Source: Psychrobacillus insolitus (GTDB lineage Bacteria; Bacillota; Bacilli; Bacillales_A; Planococcaceae). Taken from it: a stretch of 64,000 nucleotides of DNA. The notes beneath the pieces were generated by a model. That model saw only the letters and a program-made list of their open reading frames with translations. It was not told the origin of the DNA and did not search any database. Below, piece after piece: positions 43,340 through 52,099 of this stretch; the stretch's first letter is position 1; every line of letters begins with the position of its first letter. Position numbers and translations under genes: made by a program. The stretch spans positions 60,291 to 124,290 of the forward strand of contig NZ_QKZI01000008.1 of NCBI RefSeq assembly GCF_003254155.1, read 5' to 3'.

Positions 43340-44924
43340 ACAGACAGGGATTCTCGTGCGATTTATAGTGCGTCAAGATCGTGTTCGGATTCCAATTTGG
43401 ATTATCTCCCTATTATTAATTACGTTCAGTACAGCAATTTCCTTTTCTGGTTTATACGAAAATCAACAAGAAAGACAAGCAATAGCGCAAACGATGTTAA
43501 ATCCAGTAATGACAGCTATGGTAGGACCTAGTGAAGGTTTAGATAACTATACGAATGGAGCAATGCTAGCACACCAAATGCTACTATTCACTGCTATAGC
43601 TGTTGCGATCATGAATATTTTACTTGTAGCAAAACATACTCGTATGGAGGAAGAGGATGGACAGGTTGAACTAATTCAGGCCTTTCCTGTTGGACGTTTG
43701 TCGAATTTAAGTGCAACTGTTTTAGTTGTTTGTGGGACGAATGTGTTATTAGCATTCATAATTGGTTTTGGGCTGGCTGCCTTACGGATTGAAAGCTTGG
43801 GTTTAGAAGGATCTTTGTTATACGGAGCAGCTTTAGGAATAACCGGAATTTTCTTCGTGGGGATAACCGCTATATTTGCACAGCTTTCGGAGAGTTCTCG
43901 CGGAACGATAGGGTTCAGCTTCGCAGTGTTGATACTTGCCTACTTAATCCGAGCAATTGGAGACATTGGCAATGAAACACTTTCTTGGTTTTCTCCTTTA
44001 GGAATTGTACTCAGTGCCGAAGTGTATGTCTATAACTATTGGACTCCCATTTTATTAGTAGGATTATTAGCATTGCTTTTATTGGTGATTGCATTCTTCC
44101 TAAATTCTATTCGTGATTTAGGTGCAGGATTTTTATCATCAAAGCCTGGCAAAATACATGCATCTCTTTTTTTACAAGGTCCAATTAGTCTAGCACTAAG
44201 AGTTCAGCGTACAGGATTAATCGCTTGGGCAATCGGAATACTCGTATTGGGTGCTTCCTATGGATCTGTTTTAGGTGATTTAGAATCGTTTTTTAAAGAT
44301 GTAGATATGATGGATGCTCTATTGACACAAGTGGATGGATTTTCATTGATAGAACAATTTATTCCGATGTTAATGATGGTATTGGCAATGTTTTGTACAG
44401 TTCCTGCCCTCCTAATAGTCTTCAAGTTAAAGGGTGAAGAGAAAAAGGGACATACCGAAAGTTTACTCACCCGTGCAGTATCTCGAACGAGTGTTATGGG
44501 AAGTTATGTAATCATTTCGATCGTTACGAGTGTTGTAATGTTGCTATTAGCGGTAGTAGGTTTGTGGTCTGCAAGTGTAGCTGTGATGGACGAGGCAATT
44601 CCGGTTCGTACATTGCTTGAAGCGGCACTAGTATATCTACCTGCGATGTGGACGATGATTGGTGTTGCGGTATTGTTAACGGGGTTCCTTCCGCAATTCA
44701 CAGGGGTTACTTGGCTGTATTATGTGTATTCATTTATAGTTGTGTATTTAGGTGCTTTACTTCAATTACCGGACTGGATGGGGAAACTCACACCATTTGG
44801 ACATATTCCACAGCTTCCGGTAGAAGAAATGGACTTTATGACGTTATCCGTAATAGTTATTATTGCGATTACCCTAATTATTTTAGGATTTGTCACTTAT
44901 AATAGACGAGATATTTTGGGATAA
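43320..44924 (+). CDS. ABC-2 type exporter permease
   Basis: Large membrane subunit of 534 residues with about twelve hydrophobic helices in two halves (about 20-260 and 295-530). The N-terminal VRFIVRQDRVRIPIWI and the later PISLALRVQRTGLIAW stretch each precede a membrane half, the pattern of fused antibiotic-export permeases. GAGGTGAAA precedes its ATG inside the end of the ATPase gene. The substrate is unknown; drugs, antibiotics or lipids are typical. No regulator is adjacent apart from the GntR protein, which belongs with phn. Confidence 0.85.
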   Translation: MLKQSFKQTGILVRFIVRQDRVRIPIWIISLLLITFSTAISFSGLYENQQERQAIAQTMLNPVMTAMVGPSEGLDNYTNGAMLAHQMLLFTAIAVAIMNILLVAKHTRMEEEDGQVELIQAFPVGRLSNLSATVLVVCGTNVLLAFIIGFGLAALRIESLGLEGSLLYGAALGITGIFFVGITAIFAQLSESSRGTIGFSFAVLILAYLIRAIGDIGNETLSWFSPLGIVLSAEVYVYNYWTPILLVGLLALLLLVIAFFLNSIRDLGAGFLSSKPGKIHASLFLQGPISLALRVQRTGLIAWAIGILVLGASYGSVLGDLESFFKDVDMMDALLTQVDGFSLIEQFIPMLMMVLAMFCTVPALLIVFKLKGEEKKGHTESLLTRAVSRTSVMGSYVIISIVTSVVMLLLAVVGLWSASVAVMDEAIPVRTLLEAALVYLPAMWTMIGVAVLLTGFLPQFTGVTWLYYVYSFIVVYLGALLQLPDWMGKLTPFGHIPQLPVEEMDFMTLSVIVIIAITLIILGFVTYNRRDILG

Positions 44925-45202
44925 TGGTTTGTGCAATTTGAAACTTTTTTTTTATGGAATTGATCATAGAGTATGATGATTTTTTTGATAGATACACAAA
45001 CGAACCTACCAAAAAAAGTGCGAAACTTCAAAATGTGCAAAAGTCAGATACGACATATTTTAAAATAAGCACAAAAACAGGAGAAAAGTCTCTTTTTGCA
45101 CTTAATTTCGGATAAGTCGTATATTGATTTTGCTCTATTTTAGAAATCATGCATAATAAATTCAGTAGAAATATTAATTATGTAGTAATTGTAGGTGTCT
45201 AA
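44925..45202. other. Gene-free stretch before phnF
   Basis: A+T-rich, no ORF. It has two crossing inverted repeats: AAGTGC near 45017 with GCACTT near 45098, and ATACGAC at 45048-45054 with GTCGTAT at 45116-45122. A structured RNA is possible but weakly supported. Confidence 0.35.
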
Positions 45203-45219
45203 TTTATCTTATAGATAAA
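45203..45219. promoter_or_regulatory. Palindromic operator candidate for PhnF
   Basis: TTTATCT-TAT-AGATAAA is a perfect 7-bp inverted repeat 33 bp before the phnF start, in the position of an autoregulatory GntR operator. Confidence 0.5.
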
Positions 45220-45251
45220 AGAATAAGGGAGAGGATTTTATCTCAGCAAAT

Positions 45252-45956
45252 ATGGAAACTCAAATTATAGATGATATGATGTATCAAATCGTTACGAAGA
45301 AGATTAATTATGGAGAGAAACTGCCTTCTGAACATGAACTTGCAAGCGAATACAAAGTGCCAAGAATGACCGTCAGAAATGCATTGACGAAATTAGAAGA
45401 GCGGGGATATATCTATTCTAAGCAAGGGAAAGGTAGATATTTAAAAGAAAAATCTATTCCCATTCAATTGCATCTAACTGGAAAAACAAGTTTTACAGAT
45501 AAAATGGAAAAAGCAGGGCATGAGCTAAAAACAGAAAATGTTGTATGTGAAAAAATCAAATATAGTGAACAAATTTATGCAAGTTTGAACGCTGAAGCTT
45601 GTGAAGATGTTTTTAAAATAGGAAGACTGAGATACATAAATGGTGAACCAATCGCCATTCACGCATCCTTTGTTAGTAGCAAGATGTTTCCAGGAATCCA
45701 ACAAGACGGACCAAAAATTCAGTCTATGTTTGCATACTATCGTAGCCTTGGCCATAAGAAATTTACAAGTAAAAAAAGTATGCTCAGTATTACGTTCCCT
45801 ACTTCTGAAGAGCAACAATTATTGTCTTGTAAAAGCATGGTGCCACTTATTATTGTGGAGAGTGATTGTATAGATGTGAACACGAATAAAGTACTAGAGC
45901 ATACAAAAATATTGTATCGTAGTGATCGGTTTAAATACGATATCACGATGGAGTAA
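45252..45956 (+). CDS. phnF: GntR/HutC-family regulator of phosphonate genes (PhnF)
   Basis: Transcription regulator of 234 residues: an N-terminal winged helix (about 1-65, GEKLPSEHELASEYKVPRMTVRNAL) and a C-terminal UTRA ligand-binding domain (about 75-230). The phosphonate context names it PhnF, a repressor in known cases. A ribosome site (GGGAGAGG) lies farther upstream than ideal, ~15 bases before the ATG. A perfect palindrome sits just upstream and may be its operator. A terminator separates it from phnG, so the lyase genes have their own promoter. Confidence 0.85.
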   Translation: METQIIDDMMYQIVTKKINYGEKLPSEHELASEYKVPRMTVRNALTKLEERGYIYSKQGKGRYLKEKSIPIQLHLTGKTSFTDKMEKAGHELKTENVVCEKIKYSEQIYASLNAEACEDVFKIGRLRYINGEPIAIHASFVSSKMFPGIQQDGPKIQSMFAYYRSLGHKKFTSKKSMLSITFPTSEEQQLLSCKSMVPLIIVESDCIDVNTNKVLEHTKILYRSDRFKYDITME

Positions 45957-45967
45957 ATATATCGAAC

Positions 45968-46000
45968 AGCCAAAGGACAATTATGTTCTTTGGCTTTTTT
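45968..46000 (+). terminator. Terminator after phnF
   Basis: A 12-bp stem (AGCCAAAGGACA / TGTTCTTTGGCT, one G-T pair) and six T residues. Confidence 0.9.
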
Positions 46001-46177
46001 AATGCGTGAAAACCCATTATTTCACTATAAATACCGGCATCAACTGGAAAAATAATCCCAAGGGAGACAATATGCCTCCGAAAGCGATAATCCCATAGTC
46101 AACGCAACAAAAACACAGCTGAACCCGACAATCTAGCCCCCCGGTCATCCGTTTTCATTTCCGAACTATTAATAAAA

Positions 46178-46203
46178 TTTACAAACATTTACGATACCTT
46201 AAA
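46178..46203 (+). promoter_or_regulatory. PhoP-box-like repeats before phnG
   Basis: TTTACA (46178), TTTACG (46188) and CTTAAA (46198) repeat every 10 bp. Bacillus PhoP boxes are TT(A/T/C)A(C/T)A direct repeats with about 11-bp period, so control by phosphate starvation is suggested. ACTTG-GCGA-CAAGT at 46212-46225 is a further small palindrome. The rest of 46001-46257 holds no ORF. Confidence 0.5.
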
Positions 46204-46257
46204 ACACGGTCACTTGGCGACAAGTTAAGATGAAATTGCAGAGGAGGATTCAACCCT

Positions 46258-46680
46258 ATGAAAAGAAGACAAAGAACTGAGATTCTCATTCAAGGTGATA
46301 GCCAGTTGGCTCAGCAGTTTGCAGAATCCATTATGGAAACGTATGAATGCCGTGAAATTTTGGCTCCGCAATATGGATTAACAATGATTAAGATGCGAGA
46401 AACGGCAAAAAACTCCCTATTTTATATAGGAGAAGTCCTTATAACAGAAGCAAAAGTAGAGATAAATAATCGCATCGGTATAGGAATTGTAGTCGGCATG
46501 AAAGACGAGCTTGCAAAACATTTAGCAATTATCGATGCAGCATATAAAGCAGACTTGCCAGAGACAACAACTTGGGAAGTGCAACTAATAAAAGCAGAAA
46601 AACAAATTACAAAAGAGCTTGCGAAAAAACAAGCAGAACTATTTGAGACAAAAGTTAGCTTTGAAACGATGGAAGTTTGA
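46258..46680 (+). CDS. phnG: C-P lyase subunit PhnG
   Basis: Part of the PhnGHIJ core complex that, with PhnI, attaches methylphosphonate-type substrates to the ribose of ATP. 140 residues, the usual size. The segments YGLTMIKMRETAKNSLFYIGEVL and EVEINNRIGIGIVVG-like EINNRIGIG are family-typical. AGGAGGATT precedes the ATG. First gene of the lyase operon phnGHIJKML-PHP. Confidence 0.93.
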   Translation: MKRRQRTEILIQGDSQLAQQFAESIMETYECREILAPQYGLTMIKMRETAKNSLFYIGEVLITEAKVEINNRIGIGIVVGMKDELAKHLAIIDAAYKADLPETTTWEVQLIKAEKQITKELAKKQAELFETKVSFETMEV

Positions 46681-46762
46681 CTAGTATTTAAGTGGCTGAG
46701 GAACGCCGGTTGAATATTAGTCAAAATCTAGACACAAATTCTAAATGAGTAGGAGAGATAGT

Positions 46763-47359
46763 ATGGCGATAGATCTAGTACATGATTTGCAGCAAGTTTA
46801 CAGAAAAGTATTACACAGTATGTCACGTCCCGGAACGATTTCTTCCTTATCTGACTTAGCGGAGCGAGTGGATATGAATCTCCCCTGCTATGACGCTACC
46901 GTGTTAAGTGCCATGACATTTTTAGATGCAGAAGTAACATTCCACATCCTTTCGGAAGACAAAAAGGATTTGATAGAGAAAATTTCAGAATATACAGCAG
47001 CAAAATTCGCGCCGATTAACGAAGCAGACTTTGTCATTGTGTTGCGTGAAGATTCGGAAATGGCTATCAAAAGTGCTATACAGAAATGTAAAAATGGGAC
47101 ACTTATTGATCCACAGCTGTCATCAACATGGATTGTAGAAAGTACTCCATTAAACAATACAGGTGAGTGCCTACTGTCTGGTCCAGGAATTCAGTATACA
47201 TCTCAAGTAAATACGAGCTTTAACGCATCCATGTGGCTAGAGAGAAATGAACGTACAAAGGAATATCCGCTAGGACTTGACTTGATATTCACAGATGCAA
47301 ATGCACAAATCGTGTGCATTCCTCGCACAACTTCAGTAAGCATGACGGAGGTGAGATAA
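46763..47359 (+). CDS. phnH: C-P lyase subunit PhnH
   Basis: PLP-transferase-like subunit of the C-P lyase core, essential for phosphonate breakdown though its exact role is unclear. 198 residues. The start MAIDLVHDLQQVYRKVLHSMSRPG is the conserved N-terminus. An ATG at 46745 is in frame, but AGGAGAG lies between the two, 8 bases before ATG 46763, which decides the start. The end LDLIFTD...IVCIPRTT is also typical. It abuts phnI, which begins directly after its stop. Confidence 0.93.
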   Translation: MAIDLVHDLQQVYRKVLHSMSRPGTISSLSDLAERVDMNLPCYDATVLSAMTFLDAEVTFHILSEDKKDLIEKISEYTAAKFAPINEADFVIVLREDSEMAIKSAIQKCKNGTLIDPQLSSTWIVESTPLNNTGECLLSGPGIQYTSQVNTSFNASMWLERNERTKEYPLGLDLIFTDANAQIVCIPRTTSVSMTEVR

Positions 47360-48475
47360 ATGGGATACGTTCCAGTAAAAGGCGGTACACAAGCAATTGA
47401 CGCATCTATAAAGCGATTAAAGTATGAACGTTTAAAAGGCCAAGAAGTAATCGAGATTAACACGATCATGTCAACAATGCGAGCGATGGTGGATCAAGTA
47501 ATGTCCGAAAGTAGCTTGTATTCCCCTTACTTGGCAGCACTAGCCATTAAACAAGCGGAAGGAAGTATGGAGGAAGCTGTGTTCCTAATGCGTGCACATC
47601 GTTCTACATTGCCAAGACCTTATTATAGTCAAACGGTTGAACCAGAGAAAATGTTCGTGGAACGCCGAATTTCGGCAAGTTTCAAGGATATTCCAGGTGG
47701 TCAATTATTAGGCGCTACATATGATTACACACATCGATTACTCGATTTTAATTTAATTGAAGAAAATCCTGTAGAAAACATGCAATGGTTACAGAGTTAT
47801 AAGGAAGCACTAAACCAAGTAGCGTCACTAGATAAAGTAATCTATTTCCCTAAAGTAGTAGATTACTTACGTGAAGAAGGACTATTTGAAACACACGAAG
47901 CAGACAATACACCACCAATAGATATCACGAAGCAAAGTTTGCAATTCCCATCAACTCGTAGTGAAAGACTTCAGGTGCTGACGCGTGGTCAAACGGGAGC
48001 TGTTACATCACTGGGGTATGCGTCACTGCGAGGATATGGGCAAGTCCATCCAAACGTTGGAGAGGTGCGCGTAGGAGCAGTTCCTATTTATGTGCAACAT
48101 CCAAATGAAACAGAGCAGAACGAAGAAGATGAGTTCTACATCGGAGAAATCACAGTAACAGAAGTAGAATCATTTGTTCCAAACAATGTCAAAAATGAAA
48201 ATAACGAGTATGAATTAGAACTTGAAATTGGATACGGCATTTGTTACGGACAAAACGAAACGAAAGCAATTGCGATGAGTATTTTAGATCAATGTTTGGA
48301 GCATCAGGAATCAGATTTCCCAACACATGATGAAGAATTTGTTTTACTTCATATTGACTCAGTAGAATCAACTGGATTTATTTCTCACTTGAAATTACCG
48401 CATTATGTTACGTTCCAATCAAAACTGGACAGCATCCGTCAGGTGAAGAAAGGGGGACAAAAAGTTGAAAACTAA
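47360..48475 (+). CDS. phnI: C-P lyase subunit PhnI
   Basis: Nucleosidase-like core subunit; with PhnG, PhnH and PhnL it replaces the adenine of ATP by the phosphonate to give ribose-1-phosphonate 5-triphosphate. 371 residues. Conserved blocks are MGYVPVKGGTQAID, LAALAIKQAEGSMEEA and VTSLGYASLRGYGQVHPNVGE. The ATG directly follows the phnH stop, with GGAGGTGAG in the end of phnH. Its end overlaps phnJ. Confidence 0.95.
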   Translation: MGYVPVKGGTQAIDASIKRLKYERLKGQEVIEINTIMSTMRAMVDQVMSESSLYSPYLAALAIKQAEGSMEEAVFLMRAHRSTLPRPYYSQTVEPEKMFVERRISASFKDIPGGQLLGATYDYTHRLLDFNLIEENPVENMQWLQSYKEALNQVASLDKVIYFPKVVDYLREEGLFETHEADNTPPIDITKQSLQFPSTRSERLQVLTRGQTGAVTSLGYASLRGYGQVHPNVGEVRVGAVPIYVQHPNETEQNEEDEFYIGEITVTEVESFVPNNVKNENNEYELELEIGYGICYGQNETKAIAMSILDQCLEHQESDFPTHDEEFVLLHIDSVESTGFISHLKLPHYVTFQSKLDSIRQVKKGGQKVEN

Positions 48476-49331
48476 CACACATTTTGCCTTTTTCGATGAA
48501 GGTTCAAAAAAAGAAATTCGTCGTGCCATCATGAAAGCAGTGGCAATTCCAGGTTATCAAGTACCGTTTGCATCACGTGAAATGCCTATAGCACGCGGTT
48601 GGGGAACGGGCGGATTACAAATCACACTATCTATCATTGGTAAGTCAGATGTACTGAAAGTAATTGACCAAGGTGCAGATGAGTCAGTAAATGCGGTCAG
48701 TATAAAAAAACTCGTTCACGAAACTACTGGTGTTGAGCTTACGGAACAAACGGCAGAAGCGAGCATCATTCAATCAAGGCACCGTATTCCAGAAGTACCT
48801 TTAACGAAAGATCAAATTATCGTTCTGCAAGTTCCAATGCCTGAACCACTCCGTAAAGTAGAAGCAAGAGAATATATGACGAAAAGAATGCACTCCGAAG
48901 ATGATTATAGTGGTGTTTGGCTCATGCTTTTTGAACAAATTATGAAGTACGGAAAGACGGCTACATCGGCCGATCACCCAGTTTATGTGAATGATCGTTA
49001 TGTCATGGCACCTAGTCCAATTCCTAGATTTGATAATGGCAAGATGCACCAAACAGATGCGTTAATACTACTCGGAGCAGGTAGAGAAAAGAAAATATAC
49101 GCTGTGCCACCTTATACAAATGTAGAATCCTTAGCTTTTGAAGACTATCCATTTACAGTGGAATCATTTGAAGGTCAGCAATGTCTTTTATGTGGTTCAA
49201 CAGATGTCTTTTTGGATGAATTAATTGATAAAGAATCTGGGAAAACCATCTATCAATGCAATGACACGAGCTACTGCATGGATCAGTTGAATAAGAAAGA
49301 GGAAGCTGAGGTGCAAACTAGCTATGCATGA
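48465..49331 (+). CDS. phnJ: C-P lyase radical-SAM enzyme PhnJ
   Basis: The enzyme that actually breaks the carbon-phosphorus bond, using a [4Fe-4S] cluster and S-adenosylmethionine to give ribose 1,2-cyclic phosphate 5-phosphate and the hydrocarbon. 288 residues. Cluster cysteines C240, C243 and C265 (C-x2-C-x21-C) and the catalytic C271 match the E. coli arrangement C241, C244, C266, C272. The start is TTG with AAAGGGGGA upstream, inside the end of phnI; its end overlaps phnK. Confidence 0.96.
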   Translation: MKTNTHFAFFDEGSKKEIRRAIMKAVAIPGYQVPFASREMPIARGWGTGGLQITLSIIGKSDVLKVIDQGADESVNAVSIKKLVHETTGVELTEQTAEASIIQSRHRIPEVPLTKDQIIVLQVPMPEPLRKVEAREYMTKRMHSEDDYSGVWLMLFEQIMKYGKTATSADHPVYVNDRYVMAPSPIPRFDNGKMHQTDALILLGAGREKKIYAVPPYTNVESLAFEDYPFTVESFEGQQCLLCGSTDVFLDELIDKESGKTIYQCNDTSYCMDQLNKKEEAEVQTSYA

Positions 49332-50163
49332 AGAACCAATACTACAAGTAAGAAACCTACGAAAACAATTCGGAACAGGATGTAAACAATGTTCGGATAT
49401 TGACAATAGAAATTTGGAAAAAAACTTCTGTAAGCAATGCGGAACTGTTTATGCTTGCCAAGATATTTCATTTGATTTGTATCCTGGAGAAATTTTAGGG
49501 ATTGTTGGAGAAAGTGGAAGTGGTAAATCTACGATGATGCAATGCTTGTATTTCGATGCAGATGTGTCTTCGGGAGAAGCATATATTAGCGAACCAATAC
49601 TAGCTGGGAAAAATGTTTTTGAACTGTCCTCTCAACAAAAACGATCTATACGAAATCATGTATACGGCATGGTGTATCAAAACCCAGTGCAAGGGTTGAA
49701 GATGAACTTTTCTTCTGTCGGCAATATCGCAGAGAAATTAATCGCAGCAGGCAATCGCAATGTTTCAGAGATGGAAGCGACGAGCAAAAGGTTACTGGAA
49801 AGTGTGCATATACCAATACATCGAATGAAAGAAGAACCACGCAATTTTTCTGGTGGGATGCAACAAAGAGTTCAAATTGCGAAGGCATTATCGAATAACC
49901 CTCCAATCCTATTTTTGGACGAAGTAACGACTGGACTAGACTTATCTGTGCAAGCAAATGTGCTGGATTTGATCAAAAATATTCAACGTGATTTAGGAAT
50001 TAGCATGATTGTTGTATCGCATGATTTAGCAGTTATTCGCATGCTTGCTGACCGTACAATTGTCCTATTAAACGGGGAAATCATCGAACAAGGCTTAACA
50101 GATCAAGTATTGGAAGACCCACAACATGAGTACACGCAGCAATTAGTTTACTCATTACTATAG
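49324..50163 (+). CDS. phnK: C-P lyase ABC-type ATPase PhnK, with Cys-rich insert
   Basis: ABC-family ATPase that binds the C-P lyase core and is needed for its function. 279 residues; Walker A GESGSGKST at 62-70, signature FSGGMQQRV, Walker B ILFLDE and SHD switch are intact. Between the first two strands lies a ~28-residue insert with C20-x2-C23, C36-x2-C39 and C45, a zinc-ribbon-like pattern absent from E. coli PhnK. It overlaps phnJ by 8 bases. Confidence 0.93.
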   Translation: MHEEPILQVRNLRKQFGTGCKQCSDIDNRNLEKNFCKQCGTVYACQDISFDLYPGEILGIVGESGSGKSTMMQCLYFDADVSSGEAYISEPILAGKNVFELSSQQKRSIRNHVYGMVYQNPVQGLKMNFSSVGNIAEKLIAAGNRNVSEMEATSKRLLESVHIPIHRMKEEPRNFSGGMQQRVQIAKALSNNPPILFLDEVTTGLDLSVQANVLDLIKNIQRDLGISMIVVSHDLAVIRMLADRTIVLLNGEIIEQGLTDQVLEDPQHEYTQQLVYSLL

Positions 50164-50177
50164 GAGGAGCGGTCACT

Positions 50178-51359
50178 ATGTACATTATTCATAACGGGAA
50201 GATCATAACAGAAGGCGCAATTATTGCGGGGTTTGCAGTTGTCGTGGAGGGTGAAATTATTCAAGCAATTATCCCACAAGAAGAAGTTTTGGATTTCCCG
50301 AATGCAGTGCTAATTGATGCAAGAGGGGGATATATTTCCCCTGGATTCATCGATATCCATTCTGACTATATTGAGACAATTGCTTCTCCAAGACCAACAA
50401 GCATGATGGACTTCAATATAAGTTTACGAGAAGCTGAAAAAATATTGATTAGTCACGGGATTACGACGATGTTCCATTCTTTATCATTCTACCGGGAAGA
50501 TGTGTTTACTCATAAACCGATGAGAAATCCGGAAAATATACAACGTATGGTTGATGCCATTGATGCAACGCACACAGAACTACATTTAATACGTCACCGT
50601 ATGCATGCACGTTTTGAAATAGACAATGTGGATGAAATAGATACACTAGTAAAAAATATTGAAGATGGCAAAGTACATTTGCTGTCATTTATGGACCACA
50701 CACCAGGGCAAGGGCAGTATCGAAATCTAGAAGTCTACCGTGAAACATTAAAAGGGTACCGAAATATTTCGGATGATGATGTGAATGTACTAATTGCAGA
50801 GCGCCAAAGTACGGAGCTCATAACAATTGAAAAAATAAAGGAAGTTGCAGATTTCGCTATTTCAAAAGGTATCGCAGTCGCATCACATGACGATGATAAC
50901 ATTCAAAAAATTGAGTTAGTAAAATCGTTTGGAACAACTATCAGTGAATTTCCTATCACACTAGAAGTTGCACAAAAAGCGAAGGAAATTGGGTTACACA
51001 CAATTGCTGGAGCTCCAAATGTCATGCTAGGCGGCTCGCACTCAGGAAATCTATCAGCAGTAGAAGCCATTGCAAACGATTGTGTAGACATCCTCTGCAG
51101 TGACTATTACCCAGCTGCACTACTGCATGCCATATTCGATTTGCATGAAAAGTACGACAATGATCTACACAAGATGTTCATGATGGTCACGCTTAATCCT
51201 GCTAAAGCAGTACGAATGGACAATGAGTTGGGCTCCATAAAAGTTGGAAAGAAAGCCGATATTTTAGTAATTGAACGTATGGAAGATGGCTACCCGATGT
51301 TGACAGCAACTATGGTAAATGGAGCTTTAATAACGACAACCCATTACCGAATCAAATAA
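50178..51359 (+). CDS. phnM: Ribose-1-methylphosphonate triphosphate diphosphatase PhnM
   Basis: Amidohydrolase-superfamily enzyme that removes pyrophosphate from the ribosyl phosphonate triphosphate before C-P cleavage. 393 residues. Conserved pieces are GGYISPGFIDIHSDYIE (metal ligands on strand 1), the central FMDHTPGQGQYR, SHDDDN, GAPNVMLGGSHSGN and ILCSDYYPAAL. AGGAGGAG precedes the ATG, 14 bases after phnK. Confidence 0.95.
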   Translation: MYIIHNGKIITEGAIIAGFAVVVEGEIIQAIIPQEEVLDFPNAVLIDARGGYISPGFIDIHSDYIETIASPRPTSMMDFNISLREAEKILISHGITTMFHSLSFYREDVFTHKPMRNPENIQRMVDAIDATHTELHLIRHRMHARFEIDNVDEIDTLVKNIEDGKVHLLSFMDHTPGQGQYRNLEVYRETLKGYRNISDDDVNVLIAERQSTELITIEKIKEVADFAISKGIAVASHDDDNIQKIELVKSFGTTISEFPITLEVAQKAKEIGLHTIAGAPNVMLGGSHSGNLSAVEAIANDCVDILCSDYYPAALLHAIFDLHEKYDNDLHKMFMMVTLNPAKAVRMDNELGSIKVGKKADILVIERMEDGYPMLTATMVNGALITTTHYRIK

Positions 51360-51376
51360 GTGCAGGAGGTAGGAAG

Positions 51377-52099
51377 ATGACAATGCTAGAAATAACGGAT
51401 TTTGGCAAGAGATTTACTATTCATCATTTAGGAAAAACGATGCCTGCAACCGAACATATTAATTTCTCCCTAGAAGCTGGAGAATTCATCGGTATAGTTG
51501 GGAAAAGTGGCAGTGGGAAATCGACAATATTGAAAAGTATTTATCGCTCCTATTTACCCGATACAGGAAAGATTTTATACGATTCGGCGCGTTTTGGACT
51601 GGTGGATTTGGCAACGATCTCAGAAAGAGAGATGTTGTATTTACGCAAATATGAAATCGGATATGTATCACAATTTTTAAATGTTATGCCAAGAACTACC
51701 TGCCGTCAGCTCGTTATTAATGCGTTGCTGGAAATGGGAGAAACAGAAGAAGTAGCACTTATAGAAGCAGAAAAAGCATTGGCACATTTTGAGATGAACC
51801 CTAAGCTATGGGATAGTTACCCGAATACATTTTCAGGTGGAGAAAAATTACGCCTGAATATTGCGATGGCAACTGTGAAAAAACCAAGACTTCTATTACT
51901 AGATGAACCAACAGCGAGTTTAGATCAGCAATCCAAGGTGAGGGTACGTGAAATGATCGAGAAATTGAAAAACAAAGGCACAACATTAGTTGGTATTTTT
52001 CATGATATCGAATTCATGGAAGGCCTTTGTGACAAGGTTTTCGATATGCAAACAAGAGAACTGACTCTAGCGAAAGAAACAGTGACTCATGAAAGCTGA
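51377..52099 (+). CDS. phnL: C-P lyase ABC-type ATPase PhnL
   Basis: Second ABC-family ATPase of the C-P lyase machinery, 240 residues, thought to act with PhnI in forming the ribosyl phosphonate. Walker A GKSGSGKST, signature FSGGEKLRL, Walker B LLLDEPTASLD and the switch His in FHDIEFME are intact. The segment YVSQFLNVMPRT is typical of PhnL. GCAGGAGGTAGG precedes the start. Its end overlaps the PHP gene by 11 bases. Confidence 0.94.
   Translation: MTMLEITDFGKRFTIHHLGKTMPATEHINFSLEAGEFIGIVGKSGSGKSTILKSIYRSYLPDTGKILYDSARFGLVDLATISEREMLYLRKYEIGYVSQFLNVMPRTTCRQLVINALLEMGETEEVALIEAEKALAHFEMNPKLWDSYPNTFSGGEKLRLNIAMATVKKPRLLLLDEPTASLDQQSKVRVREMIEKLKNKGTTLVGIFHDIEFMEGLCDKVFDMQTRELTLAKETVTHES

Noticed and set aside
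45017..45122. Riboswitch or structured RNA before phnF
   Set aside because: Two crossing inverted repeats exist but are short and match no riboswitch core I know; kept only as a note.
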